A model generated the notes under the pieces. That model did not search any database and was not told the DNA's origin. It worked only from the letters and a program-made list of their open reading frames with translations. From contig JALMQS010000068.1 of the NCBI GenBank assembly GCA_024734495.1, positions 62,001 to 126,000 on the forward strand: a DNA stretch of 64,000 nt. Reading direction: 5' to 3'. A program made the translations under genes and the position numbers. Below are positions 10,985 through 22,194 of this stretch, piece by piece; position 1 is the stretch's first letter; each line of letters starts with the position of its first letter. Origin of the DNA: Forficula auricularia (lineage: Eukaryota; Arthropoda; Insecta; Dermaptera; Forficulidae).

Positions 10985-11240
10985 AATAGATTATAAATGC
11001 AATTAAATTTTACCAAGCAAAATTTTTAAAAATTCTGAAAAAATGTTCTGTTTAGGTTTCCTAAAAGCGCTGAAGATGTCAACACCGAGAAGGCTGAAAC
11101 GTCTGCAAATAAGGAACCAACTACCAATATTTTACAAGATATAACTATATCGTTTTGTTCGACAAAAGCTGCTCAAGGGATTCCCAGAAAAGGAGTTTTG
11201 GGAGACGCAAAAAATTAAAAAAATATTACAAAAAACTCAT
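10985..11240 (+). repeat. Ribozyme-bearing repeat unit, copy 3
   Basis: It shares the start GCAATTAAATTTTACC, the hammerhead core and the end GGAGTTTTGGGAGACGC with copies 1 and 2. Confidence 0.6.
11070..11104 (+). ncRNA. Hammerhead ribozyme core, short-stem-III class
   Basis: CUGAAGA, a short weak stem II (GUC/GGC) and GAAACGUC are present in order. GCG upstream and UGC downstream pair as stem I. The core conserves all invariant positions, unlike copy 1 at 8603. Confidence 0.6.
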
Positions 11241-11465
11241 CGCATAGATAATATGTGTTAAAATGATAAGTAATTTTGTTTATTTATTTCACTATTATCC
11301 ATTATTTTTTAAATTTAATTATTTTCTTTCATTAAAAAAATGTTTGTTTTTTTTTCAGTGAAAAGTCTAGTTTCGAAAAAAATTATTTATAATTATTTAA
11401 AGCAAAAAATGAGTATCTCTTTTTCAAAATAAGATGGATTTTTTTCAAAAATACAACTCGCGGCA

Positions 11466-12208
11466 ACAACCTAATTATTTATAAAGAGAATTTAGTTTTT
11501 AAGATCTTAAATTCTTTGATATTAGTAGAATATTTTTATATTGCATTATCAGAGGGATCGTCCCCCTAGTAGTTGAACCCAGGTACTAACACACTGTCCG
11601 GGCATGTTAGTTCGACCATCAGGACCGAGGAGTGATCCGCGATTGGAATTAGGTGTACACCTCTTTGGAAGTATTTTGGAAGTACTTGGAAATATTTGGA
11701 AGTACTTGGAAATATTTAGAAGTACTTGGAAATATTTGGAAGTAATTGGAAATATTTGGAAGTACTTGGAAATATTTGAAAGTGCTTGGAAATATTTGGA
11801 AGTGCTTGGAAATATTTGGAAGTAATTGGAAATATTTGGTAGTACTTGGAAATATTTGGAAGTAGAAGTGGAAGTAGGTGTACAGCATATTAGGCCTCGG
11901 TTCACCCCTCGCTCAGGACAAAACAGCTCTGACATGCAATATATTAAAATGTAGCAAAATTTTCACTACCATTCAACTCAAAATGCAAAAATAAAAATTA
12001 TGTTAACCCGAAAAAAGTTTTCGGTGAATAGACCATTATTTAATTTAATTAAAGCAAAAAATGAATATCTCTTTTTGAAAATAAGATTGAATTTTTTCAA
12101 AAATAAAACTCCTAATTGGACGATCCCTCTGATAATGGAATATAAAAATATTCTACTAATATCAAAGAATTTAAGACCTTAAAAATTAAATTCTCTTTAT
12201 TTATAATT
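11466..12208. repeat. Inverted repeat around a minisatellite MITE
   Basis: Arm 11466-11563 (ends near GAGGGATCGTCC) is the reverse complement of 12118-12208 (starts near GGACGATCCCTC), with only a few differences. Both contain AATATTCTACTAATATCAAAG in one or the other orientation. The spacer holds the MITE at 11626-11911. AAGCAAAAAATGA(G/A)TATCTC also appears on both sides, at 11399 and 12052. Confidence 0.7.
11626..11911 (+). mobile_element. Minisatellite-bearing MITE, copy 2
   Basis: The ends are CGAGGAGTGATCCG and CGGTTCACCCCTCG. The flanking octamers ATCAGGAC (11618-11625) and CTCAGGAC (11912-11919) agree at seven of eight bases, an hAT-like target duplication. Inside, after AGGTGTACACCTC, a 20-bp unit (GGAAGTACTT then GGAAATATTT) repeats about nine times. 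The array is open in several frames only because 20-bp tandem units lack stops. It is not a gene. Confidence 0.85.
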
Positions 12209-12535
12209 TTATTTAAGTATTTCTGTAACTTAATTTAATTATTGCCAATATTCTCCATAGAATACACAACATTTCTTCCCCTAATTCTGGAGACGTTTTC
12301 AAGACCTGCAAAAGCCATTTGATTTATATGTCGATTAAATTGAAAGTTTCTTTTTGCCAAGAGTAGCAGAATTTTTATAAATTAAAGGAGACAATACAGT
12401 GTGTCTTCTGCTAGAAAAACAAAATTTTTAAATTTATTTATAACGATATAACGTTAAAAATAAATAAAAAAAATTATTTTTCCAGCAGAAGATATTTCGA
12501 TTATCGAAACGTTGTCCATTCTGAAGGTTTTCTAC

Positions 12536-13315
12536 ATTTTATTCGATAGCGACTCTAATGTAGGGAATTTTTGTCAAATATTGAGTGAAAATAATATTTG
12601 AACTTATATATTTCTAACTTGAAATAATGATATTAAATAAATTTTAATTTTTCTCATTAATATATCAAAGAATAATTGATACGTCAACAAGAATTATTTT
12701 GACCGCGCTGATTTGAAAAAGATATTTTTATCTCGCGAGACTACTGCGGATTACGCTATTGGAGTCTGCGGAGTATTAAGTCTGGACCAAGAGAGAAAAA
12801 GATGTAATCCACTTAGCTACAATCCAACGTCATTTCGCGTATAGCCCGCTAGACATTCGGATGGATCACCGAGTGAATTTGAAATCTCAGATGTTATATA
12901 TTCGATCTCCCAGTCCAGAGCGCTGGATCTATTAGCATGTATGTTAGATGCCTGCCATTAATTAACTGAAGGTTTTCTACATTTTATTCGATAGCGACTC
13001 TAATGTAGGAATTTTTGTCAAATATTAATGAGAAAATTAAAATTTATTTAATATCATTATTTCAAGTTAGAAATATATAAGTTCAAATATTATTTTCACT
13101 CAATATTTGACAAAAATTCCTACATTAGAGTCGCTATCGAATAAAATGTAGAAAAACCTTCAGTTAATTAATGGCAGGCATCTAACATACATGCTAATAG
13201 ATCCAGCGCTCTGGACTGCGGAGATCGAGTATATAACATCTGAGATTTCAAATTCACTCTCGGTGATCCATCCGAATTGTCTAGCGTGGCTGCACGGCGA
13301 AATGACGTTGGATTG
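12536..13315. repeat. Complex palindrome ending at the assembly gap
   Basis: 12825-13050 and 13051-13315 are near-perfect inverted copies: CAATCCAACGTCATTTCGC at the left, and its complement GTTGGATTG abuts the gap. TTCTACATTTTATTCGATAGC occurs at 12541 and 12972 and inverted near 13130, so the arm sequence is present three times. No product is recognised in the short open frame at 13191. Confidence 0.7.
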
Positions 13316-13415
13316 NNNNNNNNNNNNNNNNNNNNNNNNNNNNNNNNNNNNNNNNNNNNNNNNNNNNNNNNNNNNNNNNNNNNNNNNNNNNNNNNNNNNN
13401 NNNNNNNNNNNNNNN
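13316..13415. other. Assembly gap (100 N)
   Basis: Exactly one hundred N bases. A round 100 usually marks a gap of unknown size. It begins where the palindrome's right arm should reach its end. Confidence 0.95.
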
Positions 13416-14400
13416 CCCCACCACTATACCCACAATATTCGAAAATATTCCTAAAACTAGAATTTATCTACTCTTATTAAACGAGCAAAAATTGTATATT
13501 TATTTATTTATATATATATATATTTATTATATATTTGATTATCTTGAGTTCTATTTTGAAAACGACTCTATCGATTTTGATGAAATTCACGGGTTAGGGG
13601 GTTTTTGGGGTGACAATTCGATCTGTCACGGTCTCATCTTCGACAAAATTGTTTTTGATGGGTTTTTTCGTAATCAAATTAATTATTCTCAGGTAGACAA
13701 ATCCCATTCTTAGGGTTTTAAAAAAGGTTACTCTTTTCCTTTTGTACCCAGGCAGACAATGGGTCGGGTTAATCCTTTATTCTCAAAGGCCTTGAAGAAG
13801 TATTGTGATTGTGGATTTTAACATATTTTGTTCTCTCTAAACGTTAGAAATATTAATAAACGTTTTATAATTGTTTTTATAAAGAACTTTATTTATTTAA
13901 TAGAATAAAAAATAATCAAGAATTTATTTTAAAAATATATTTCGCATAAGCAGGTCTCAATTTTCTGAAAAAACAACACATTTTGATAGGTTTTATTTAT
14001 TAACAATTGGATGAATAAAAATGAATCATATGGTTGAATCAAAACAGGTGCAGGAGGCGGGGTGCAGTGGTGGGGGATCCGGGGGTAGGGCGAGGTTTCG
14101 GGGGTGGGGTCGAGCGGGGTGGAGGTGGGGGGGGGGGGGTACAGTGGGCGAATATTATATATTTTTGTATTTTTTTTAATTTGAAAACGGCTCTCAAATA
14201 AAAATCGACATTTTTATCTGAATTTTAAATTAAAAATAATATTAAAATAAAGCTTTTAACTGAAGGAAGAAGTTACCGAGCATCGCTCGGTGCCTCCAGG
14301 TACTATCTATTATATGTAGGTATATATATAGTTTTTCTGTCGCTTAAAACAAATAAAGCTAAAATCTCTTAATATACCTACTACATACATTAAAAAATAA
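13416..14400. other. AT-rich spacer with a G-rich tract
   Basis: No gene is seen. 13492-13560 is a TATATA-rich low-complexity run. 14047-14140 is strongly G-rich, with many GGGG and GGGGG runs on the plus strand. That is unusual in this AT-rich context and could form G-quadruplexes. GAGCATCGCTCGGTGCCTC near 14278 matches a motif at 40150 and 40650. Confidence 0.4.
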
Positions 14401-14411
14401 TCTTAAGAAAA

Positions 14412-15124
14412 ATAAAAACCGATCAGTAAATGCAACAAATAAAAAATACACTAAAAAGGTATAAAATAATCATTATCTTATTTAGTTACAACTAAACGAC
14501 GAAATATTAACATGAAATTACTTCTTTGAAGTCGGTGCCAAACCAACATATACCTATACAGCGAGCATACCCTCCAAACGTACTAAGTAAGATCCGTCGA
14601 GTGCGATTCATAAAAGGTATATGTTTGGCACCAACTTCAAAAAGTAATTTCATGTTAATATTTCGTCGTTTAGTTGTAACTAAATAAGATAATAATTATT
14701 TTATACCTTTTAGTGTATTTTATTTGTTGCATTTAATTTTTTGAAGTCGGTTTTTATTTTTTTCTTAAAATTATTTTTATTTTTCTCTTTTTAGTGATGT
14801 TATTAATAGTGATCATATCATCAGAACTTGACCAAATTAATATGACACCATCCCTAAGACACCCCCTTTCGGATAAAAAAAGAACCATCGAAATCGGTTT
14901 ATAAACAAAGAGGTTAGGTCTAAACAAACCTAATAAAAAAGGTCTAATACCTATGAAAAAATACGAAAAAAATGGGACCAATCGGAAGCTAGACTGGACT
15001 CAATGCAAAAAAATTTTTCAAAATCGGTTGAGAATTGGCGGAGATATGAGGTAACATAGGCACAAAAAAAAAAAAAAATTCAATCGAATAGAGAACCTCC
15101 TCCTTTTTTGAAGTCGGTTAAAAA
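14412..15124. mobile_element. Non-autonomous transposon with GAAGTCGGTT end, copy 1
   Basis: It starts near AAAAACCGATCAG and ends in TTTTTTGAAGTCGGTTAAAA. The left half is a palindrome in which ACGACGAAATATTAACATG (14498) is mirrored at 14650 around GTACTAAGTAAGATCCGTCGA. The right half contains ACCAATCGGAAGCTAGACTG and AACCTCCTCC. A second copy with the same order lies at 45619-46577. It has no coding capacity. The superfamily is not certain. Confidence 0.7.
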
Positions 15125-15129
15125 CTAAT

Positions 15130-15940
15130 AACTTTTTTTTATTTTTTTTTTATTTATGGGTTCATTTTATAGTAAATTTTATTTTAAATTTTTTCTTGTT
15201 TTTTATAGTTTGAAAATCTTATTTGATAGAGATTTTCTTTAGGAGACGGACTGGTATAAATATGCAATTGGATGTTGATGAAAGCTTAACATATTATATA
15301 AGTTATATTAAATTATATAAGTTTAACATATTGATCACAATTGCTTGTTACTTTATTTTCTATTCGAGATGAAAAAAAATTTTATAATGTTTTTTTTGGC
15401 ATTGTCAAAGGAGACAGAAAGTAATTATGTTTTGAACTACTTTCATTGACTTTTTGTTACCCTGAAGAAGGAGAGAATAAATCTCCGAAACGCCGGTTTA
15501 ACAAATAAATGTAAAATAATAAAACCTCTATAGTCTTATTTTTTTACAACCACCGTGGACTGCTTTCATCAACATCCAATTGAAAATCTTATTATTTAAA
15601 TTTTTAACTCCTCTCCCCTTAATTTTAGCTCTGATTTCAACCAAAAATCTAATTCAGCTTTTAATCACGAATGCGACCCCAAACATCTACATGTGAAATT
15701 TCGTTTTGACATTCACACGAGTTTTTTTTCAAAATTTGGCAACGTACGCACTAACGAAAAGACGACTAGAATATTGGTTCTGACGACTAGCATCGAGTAT
15801 AACGTGTCCTAAGACTGGCTTGATTTTAACCACCTGCTTTCCTTTTGCTGTAAAATAGCTAAACTAAGAAAAAACGTGCCGACATAAACAACGATTTATA
15901 GACAGGCGTAGTTCATTCAGTCAGTGGCGTAGCCAGAAAA
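15130..15940. other. Repeat-derived spacer
   Basis: AT-rich. Contains a hammerhead (15462-15496) and, at 15600-15740, a diverged arm of the 8801-10575 foldback (ACCAAAAATCTAATTCAGC). ATCCAATTG occurs inverted near 15268 and 15573, so a ribozyme unit may be enclosed by a short inverted repeat. No gene is seen. Confidence 0.4.
15462..15496 (+). ncRNA. Hammerhead ribozyme core with perfect stem II
   Basis: CUGAAGA is followed by GGAGA, the loop GAAUAAA and UCUCC (five perfect pairs), then GAAACGCC. ACC before the core can pair with GGU after GCC, and GUU with AAC further out, giving a stem I with an internal loop. The expected GUC is GCC here, which would weaken or stop cleavage. Confidence 0.65.
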
Positions 15941-16890
15941 TTTTCATAAAGTGGAGTCAATCCACAAAGCAAAGATAGCCAGCAGGTAATTTTTTTTATT
16001 AAAAAATAAATAGTCCAATTAAATTGTTTTTTTATCCGAAAAGTTTTAGGGTTGTTGAAAATTCTTTGACCCTTTATGTTTATGGGTGTGCTGAAACAGA
16101 ATATGAGGTTTGCTAACAAAATTTCGTGACGGAACATTGTCAAAAATGCAAAAATCTCATTTTCCTATTCAAAATGAAAGCTCATAAAATCTCATACAAA
16201 TTTCATCATTTAGGTTTTTTCTCCAACCAACTATTCGGGCTCAAACGCTACTTGAAAATTGGCGAATTTTTTTCTGTTTTCGCAAATCCCAAAAACTCGC
16301 ACTTTTTTCGATTTTTTCCCATTTTGACCATGAAAGAGCACGTTTTCGACAAAGACCACTACATACATTTTTAAACTAGATTAAATTTGATACAATTCAA
16401 ACAAAGTTTCATCTTAATTGAATAATGGTATTACCCGTGCCGCAATGAGGTTGAATTTTTCGAAAACTACTCATCCTAGAAACTTGATTTCTGTCTAATT
16501 TCTCTAGGAAATTTTGTTGACTTGAACGTTTACTTGGACCACTTTTTGATAAAACTCTTAGATTTATAGATATCCAGCATTTTCCATGACACTTTTGAGG
16601 ATTCAGATCATATCCTTTGTAGGAAATTTTATCAACTTTCATTTTGAAAAGGAAGGTTATTTACGAAAAGTTGATAGTTTTCGAGTTATAAGCAAAAAAC
16701 CGCCAAAAAATGAGATTTTTAGTTTTTTGCATTTTTGACAATGTTCCGTCACGAAAGTTTTGTTAGCAAATCTCGGATTCGATACACACCAAAAATCATA
16801 TAGGATCAAGAAATCAAAACTACCCCAAAACTTTCCCGCGAGGGGCCCTTTAGAGAACAATTTAACTGGACTAAAAAGGTACTTCAAGAA
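15940..16890. mobile_element. Foldback element related to 6099-7743
   Basis: GTGACGGAACATTGTC near 16126 is mirrored at 16736, and AATTAAATTGTTTT near 16018 is mirrored near 16858, so the copy is an imperfect palindrome. The central part (16300-16600) matches the inner arm of 6099-7743, including AAAGAGCACGTTTTCGA and CCGTGCCGCAATGAGGTTGA. It lacks the minisatellite insert. The open frames here are frame shadows of repeat sequence. Confidence 0.65.
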
Positions 16891-16899
16891 ATTAAAAAA

Positions 16900-17950
16900 G
16901 AACATAATTCTTGATTAAACATATGATATATATTTAATTACGGTTAGTTTGCCATAAGAAACGGTTTGTCTGCTGCCGCTACTCATCCCATAAGCCTGGG
17001 TCTTGGGGGGGGAGGTATGACCCCTCATGGAGGCTAGCCTCCGCATTTAGTAGAATTGTTTGTCTCATTTAATTAAATTTTTCTCTATATATACTTACTA
17101 CTAGTACTCGTATATACCTATTCTTTAAATTAATAATTTTCAATAAAAGAATGTGAACTCGCCTCCACTTCAAAACTATCTTTAATTAACAAGTTTCATA
17201 GGTTAGATAGTTTTTAATAAAAAAAGGCATAATTAACTAATTTGTTTAGTTTTATAATAAAAATTCTACCACCCTTCGAATTAATAATAATAAAAAATTT
17301 ATTTATTTTATTCAAAATATATAGAGAGATAATATTCACCACTCGAATTGTTTAATTCTCCTCTTTTGGCGAAGTCTTCACATCCCCTAATCTTTAAATT
17401 TATAATTTGAACTGAATTTGAAAAAACGAATCTTAAAAATCGCTCCCACTATAAAAACCCCTTTTTAAATAGTTTTATAGGTTGATGGTTTTTAATAAGA
17501 AACTGCATAATTCATCAATTTGTTTGGTTTATATATTAAAAACGGATATCGCTCTACCACCCTTGGGATTAGTATTTTATTGCAAGTTAAATTGGAGCGC
17601 TAATAAATTATTAAACATGTAGATATGTCCCGTTAGAATTATTTCATCCTCCTATTATAATTTAATGTCTCTATAAATCACTTTTATATATAAGTAGAAG
17701 AGCATTAGAATAAGTAGATAGCAAAAGTGAACAGTAGGCGGTTGGGCTCCATTTTTTTAAACACCTGCCCAGATCACAAACATACTTTTTATTTTAATGT
17801 TTTTTTTTGTTAGATAAAAATATAGAAAGACTGACAGTTATGTAGAAGAAAATTCAAATTAATGTTTTTTTATTTATAAAAGCAATATATATTTATACAC
17901 GGTTTCAGACCAAATTCAGCTATTTGCAAATCAAGCTAGAGAGTACAAGA
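16900..17950. other. AT-rich spacer
   Basis: 17150-17290 and 17400-17560 are diverged tandem copies: AAAACTATCTTTAATT and GGTTAGATAGTTTTTAATAAAA against AGGTTGATGGTTTTTAATAAG. Otherwise nothing is recognised. Confidence 0.35.
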
Positions 17951-17959
17951 ATCTTTTAT

Positions 17960-18165
17960 TTATATTTCCTTCGGAAATTACTCCAGGATTCGAAGTCGAT
18001 AATCTGGGGGAAGTGAGGATAGTTTTGGACAACGTAAGCCTCAACAAGAAAGACTAGAAAGTGTCATCTTGTTGGTCAGACAGAGTATAGGTACTCTACT
18101 TTTTTTACCAATATATTCTTCTATTATAAACCCCATTGAAAATATTTTCAATAATAAAATTATAG
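17960..18165 (+). pseudogene. Decayed DDE transposase fragment (IS630/Tc1-like)
   Basis: Two catalytic-block remnants of a DDE transposase remain, in different frames. IVLDNVSLNK near 18018 keeps the second aspartate and LLFLPIYSSIINPIENIF near 18100 keeps the final glutamate. They are about 36 codons apart, as expected between the last D and E of this superfamily. In-frame stops and a frame change lie between them, so no protein can be made. It abuts the palindromic element at 18172. The exact family is not certain. Confidence 0.6.
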
Positions 18166-18171
18166 TATGCT

Positions 18172-18676
18172 CGTATAACACAGAGACCAAAATAAAACCC
18201 AAATTCAACTTTTTTGAATGGTTGAATCATAGTCTTTATATAGTTTTAATTAGGTTGAATTACGGTTTCTAAACGGTAGTTATGTCTCGTTTTTTCCGTT
18301 TTGCAACTGTTGTATTATCGTTAAATTATAGTCGCAAAGATTATAATGCAACCGTTGCAAAAAGGTTGTCGCCAACATTTTTGGCACCGATTTGCAGTTG
18401 TGTATTATTAATCAAATCAAAGAAATATTTAATTATAAACAAAATGTTATAAATCGGTGCCAAAAATGTTGGCGACAACCTTTTTGGAACGGTTGCATTA
18501 TAATCTTTGCGACTATAATTTAACGATAATACAACAGTTGCAAAACGGAAAAAACGAGACATAACTACCGTTTAGAAACCGTAATTCAACCTAATTAAAA
18601 CTATTTATATAAAGACTATAATTCAACCAATCAAAAAAGTTGCATTTGGGTTTTATTTTGATCTCTGTGCTATACG
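18172..18676. mobile_element. Long near-perfect palindromic element
   Basis: Arms of about 220 bp surround a 65-bp spacer near 18395-18455. The tips read CGTATAACACAGAGACC and GATCTCTGTGCTATACG, and GGTTGTCGCCAACATTTTTGG near 18364 is mirrored at 18460-18481. Apparent reading frames are mirror artefacts. The DDE fragment directly to the left hints that this is a rearranged transposon end. Confidence 0.75.
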
Positions 18677-18943
18677 GGATGTGGAATATACATTCTAATA
18701 GACATTTGGTAGATGTAATTAATGGCTCTGATGCAACTGTTAACTATACAAATTGTTAAAACTATTGAATATGTAGGCACTATATGATGTTAGAAATAGT
18801 TGTTGCAGACTGTAGGGGAACTATTTAAGTCAGTTATGAATGTAAATTTAAATATGTATTACACCAAAAAGTAAGTAAAATATCAAGGTAGGTTTCACAA
18901 AATAAAACAAATATATGTTTTGAGTTTTTATCTCGATATATAT

Positions 18944-19235
18944 ACAGGGTGTTTCAGGAGGAATAGTAAATATTTTAGGAGGTGGTAGTATAGACGAATT
19001 GCATTAAAAAATACCATATAACATGTGTGAAATTTTTATTGAGTACAGAGATACAGCTGAGTTCAATGCCATACCATATCGGCATACTCAGCATGTGTAA
19101 ATACGTGCGGCATTGAACTCAGCTGTATCTCTGTACTTAATAAAAATTGGACACATGTTAAATGGGATTTTTTATTGCAAATCGATTATACTACCACCTC
19201 CTAAAATATTTACTATTCCTTCTGAAACACCCTGT
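18944..19235. mobile_element. Palindromic MITE with ACAGGGTGTTTC ends
   Basis: The left tip is ACAGGGTGTTTCAGGAGGAA and the right tip TTCCTTCTGAAACACCCTGT. The arms remain complementary to the centre near 19080-19100 (GAGATACAGCTGAGTTCAA mirrored at 19115). It sits in the TATATA run of a ribozyme-bearing inverted repeat, separating a left half (ends TTTTATCTCGATATATA) from the intact right half. Confidence 0.75.
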
Positions 19236-19258
19236 GTATATATTTTCTATGTTAACTC

Positions 19259-19295
19259 CTGATGATGGGCTCATAACCCGAAAAATATATATCGA
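19259..19295 (+). ncRNA. Hammerhead ribozyme core, AU-stem-III class
   Basis: CUGAUGA, stem II GGG/CCC around CUCAUAA, and GAAA are followed by AUAUAUAU that can fold on itself as stem III, and then AUC as the cleavage triplet. GAGAUAA downstream pairs with UUAACUC upstream apart from one A-A mismatch, forming stem I. All core positions are intact. This is one of the best examples in the window. Confidence 0.8.
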
Positions 19296-19470
19296 GATAA
19301 AAACTCAAAACATATATTTGTTTTATTTTGTGAAACCTACCTTGAAATTTTACTTAATTTTTATTAAAAAGTTTCACCTCGAACCGTCACCTAAGTCTTT
19401 AAAAATTAATGTATTACACTATGTAGGTTCATACAAGTTTCGATTCAAGTCTACTTGAATCTATATAGAC

Positions 19471-19755
19471 CAGGGGTGGCCAACCTAAATGATCTTGCGG
19501 GCCACTTTGGAAATGCATCATAACTCCGCGGGCCGCATATAAAATTATATATTCCCATAATAGATTTCAAAGTTAATTTTTTCTCATAATTTCGACAGTT
19601 AATTTTTTAATATATGGATGCACAAATAATGTATTTTTTTAATATATTGGATTTCACTAGCTTGGCCATTATAAAATAAATATATTTTGTAAAAGTGTGA
19701 TGAATCCCACGGGCCGGAAAAATGTTCAAGGCAGGCCGCGGGTTGGTTACCCCTG
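19471..19755. mobile_element. hAT MITE, CAGGGGTGGCCAACC ends
   Basis: The left end is CAGGGGTGGCCAACC and the right end GGTTGGTTACCCCTG. A perfect 8-bp duplication ATATAGAC flanks it at 19463-19470 and 19756-19763. GCGGGCC motifs lie just inside both ends. It has no coding capacity. Confidence 0.9.
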
Positions 19756-20344
19756 ATATAGACAATTTCAAAATCTTCAGCCTGATATGCTGTAAAACTT
19801 TAACCGTTCCTGGTTTTTGAATTAAGTGCATATCAGCATGGAAGAATCTTAAGTGAAAACTTATATGTATGAAACTAAAGTTTATTAAAGCTTTATATTA
19901 AATAATTAAAATAATTTTTAATCCCTATGGCGAACTAAATATGATAAAATAAATTACTAAAAAGTGGCACTAAGGCGATTAGGCTGCCCCGGTTGCTCTC
20001 TCTTTAGTTAGCATTCAAGTGAAATGGTTTGTTTTACTATATCTGCCCAAAGGGACATGCGTATGCATAATCATTCCTAGATTGTTCCTCGGAAAAGAGA
20101 ATAGTTTAATTTTATATAATTTGTATTTATATCAATTATGATTATCTATTATAAAGATTATTAAAAGTGATTATTTTATTAGGACTTGATTAAAGATTTA
20201 ATTCAGAATCTCTTTTGTAAGAAGGTCACGGACTGAAGCATCTCAATTTTGCTATCTAATAAGACCTAAGTACAAGTCTAGACAACTTTTACGCAAATGG
20301 AAATTATACTTAATATTTTTCTTATTATAGTGAATGTTATAGAG

Positions 20345-20570
20345 CAATGTTTCTTAAAGTGTGTTCCACGGAACCCTGGGGTTCCATGGAAACTCGCCAA
20401 GGGTTCCGCAAAATAATTCTATCATTCAAAAGGAAGGTGCAGTTTTGTATTAGTTCTGTGAATCCCATTCCCATAACATCGCTATAACTCGAATCACAAG
20501 ATTGTCGGATTCCACGCTTACCCTCCAAGCGGAAAAGGGGTCCACATTCGAAATAGTTTGAGAAACACTG
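20345..20570. mobile_element. hAT MITE, CARTGTTTCT ends
   Basis: The left end is CAATGTTTCTTAAAGTGTG and the right end AGTTTGAGAAACACTG. The 8-bp duplication TTATAGAG is perfect (20337-20344 and 20571-20578). The inside carries GGTTCCATGG and GGTTCCGC motifs typical of this MITE style. It has no gene. Confidence 0.88.
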
Positions 20571-20874
20571 TTATAGAGAAAATAAATAATAAACTACACT
20601 TCACTAAAATTCAAACTAATATTCTAATAAAAAAATTAATTTATTAACATATGAAGTCACGCTTCGCATGGATAAAGTAAAAATAAAAATAATAATAATA
20701 TATTTTAATAGGACAGTAAAATATGCCCCACATTGATTTAGCTTAACTCCAAGAAATCATACTAATAATATCTCAAATGCTTTCCTTAGAAAATAGTAAT
20801 TAAATGCAACATCATCTCATGATTACAAGATAGCAATATTAATAAATTTATATTAAAAAATAATTCAATACATA

Positions 20875-21500
20875 TTAGGGTGCTCCTTATTTTCGAATAT
20901 TTACGCTGACAGAGAGGGGCTCAAATGGTTAGAAATAAATAAAAAAAAATATCCCCCAAGTTTCAAGAAGTCTCTATCTCAATTTTAACCTAGTGCTACA
21001 CAGCGATTTAAATCATCTAAATAACATGGGGTTTTTGGCATTGAACGATCAATTTTTTATTCCGGCCAAAATAATGATTAAAAAATTTAAAACTCTGTAA
21101 ACTTTATCCTTATAATAGTAGCTATCCTTCAGAATTTTTACAAATTTTTAGCTATTACAATTTTGGACTTCTATCTAGATAAATTACTGCTATATCTTAG
21201 TATTAGTAAGTTATAGACTCCAAAATTGTAATAGCTAAAAATCTGTAAAAATTCTGAGGATAGCTACTATTATAAGGATAGAGACTTCAGAGTTTCAGAT
21301 TTTTTGAACCATTACTTTGGCCCGAATAAAAAATTGATCGTTCAATGCCAAAAACCCCATGTTATTTAGATTAGAAACGCTGGTTATAATTGAGATAGAG
21401 ACTTGAAACTTGGGGATATTTTTTTTTTTATTTATTTCTAACCATATGAGCCCCTCTCAGCGTAAATATTCGAAAATATCCAAAATAAGGAGCACTCTAA
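20875..21500. mobile_element. Palindromic MITE, TTAGGGTGCTCC ends
   Basis: The tips are TTAGGGTGCTCCTTATTTT and AAAATAAGGAGCACTCTAA. TACATA flanks both sides (20869-20874 and 21501-21506). Long inverted arms include AACATGGGGTTTTTGGCATTG mirrored near 21339. The centre is near 21185. It has no gene. Confidence 0.8.
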
Positions 21501-21718
21501 TACATAGGGTATCTAGAAATATCAAAATCTATTACATACAAAATAGGTCAAATGGTGATAAGCCGAGGGCATAATTAAAAATAAAATACAATACTTGACC
21601 ATACCATGTATGGTAAAGTATAAATGAAAATATTATTTAATCTAATGGTTAGTTTAAAAAAATTAATTAAAATTGAAACTCACATTCGCTTAGGCTTGCT
21701 CAGAGTATTTATTCACTT

Positions 21719-21761
21719 TCATCCAAAGTCGAAGCATGAATTGATTATTCCCCACATTCGA
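21719..21761 (-). CDS. Candidate terminal coding exon of a spliced host gene
   Basis: The minus strand has a strong acceptor (ATTATATTTCAG) just upstream. Joined by phase to the exon at 22896-22951, it completes a serine codon and reads RMWGIINSCFDFG before a TGA at 21721-21719. An AATAAA lies a few bases after the stop. The product is not recognised. The reading is consistent across all three exons, but the exons are short and this could also be a spliced non-coding RNA. Confidence 0.4.
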
Positions 21762-22194
21762 CTGAAATATAATATTAAGAAAATAAATTAATATAAGATA
21801 TAAAATAAACAAAGCTAGTAATAATTTTAAGTTTAGAAATCACACACACACACATATAAGTACACACGGATTCATATCTTAGAAGCTCACCTTCGAATTA
21901 TGTTCGATTGATTTTATAAAATTTCGCTACAAATTATTAAATAGCTATCAAAATTCCAAATAAAACTTTTCCAAGATTAACTATCGAAAATTCGACTGGA
22001 AAATTAATCAAAATTGTCCAAAAGCCCCGGAATATTGAATTCTTATCCTAATAATCAAATAGCATGAAGATGGACTTATGTGTGTGCCTGATCAAAGAAT
22101 TCAGTCTCTCTGATCTCAAGTTGCCAATAGTTCAAAAGATCACATTGTTACAATAATTAAAAATTTAAATTTTCAAAATGTATAAATATTAACA

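Noticed and set aside
11549..11935. Overlapping open frames rich in FP(S/N)ISKYFQ-like repeats at 7.2 and 11.6 kb
   Set aside because: They come from a 20-bp tandem array open in several frames on both strands; a minisatellite, not a protein gene.
18341..18562. 73-codon minus-strand frame in the palindrome
   Set aside because: It covers both arms of a palindrome, so the frame mirrors itself and has no independent support.
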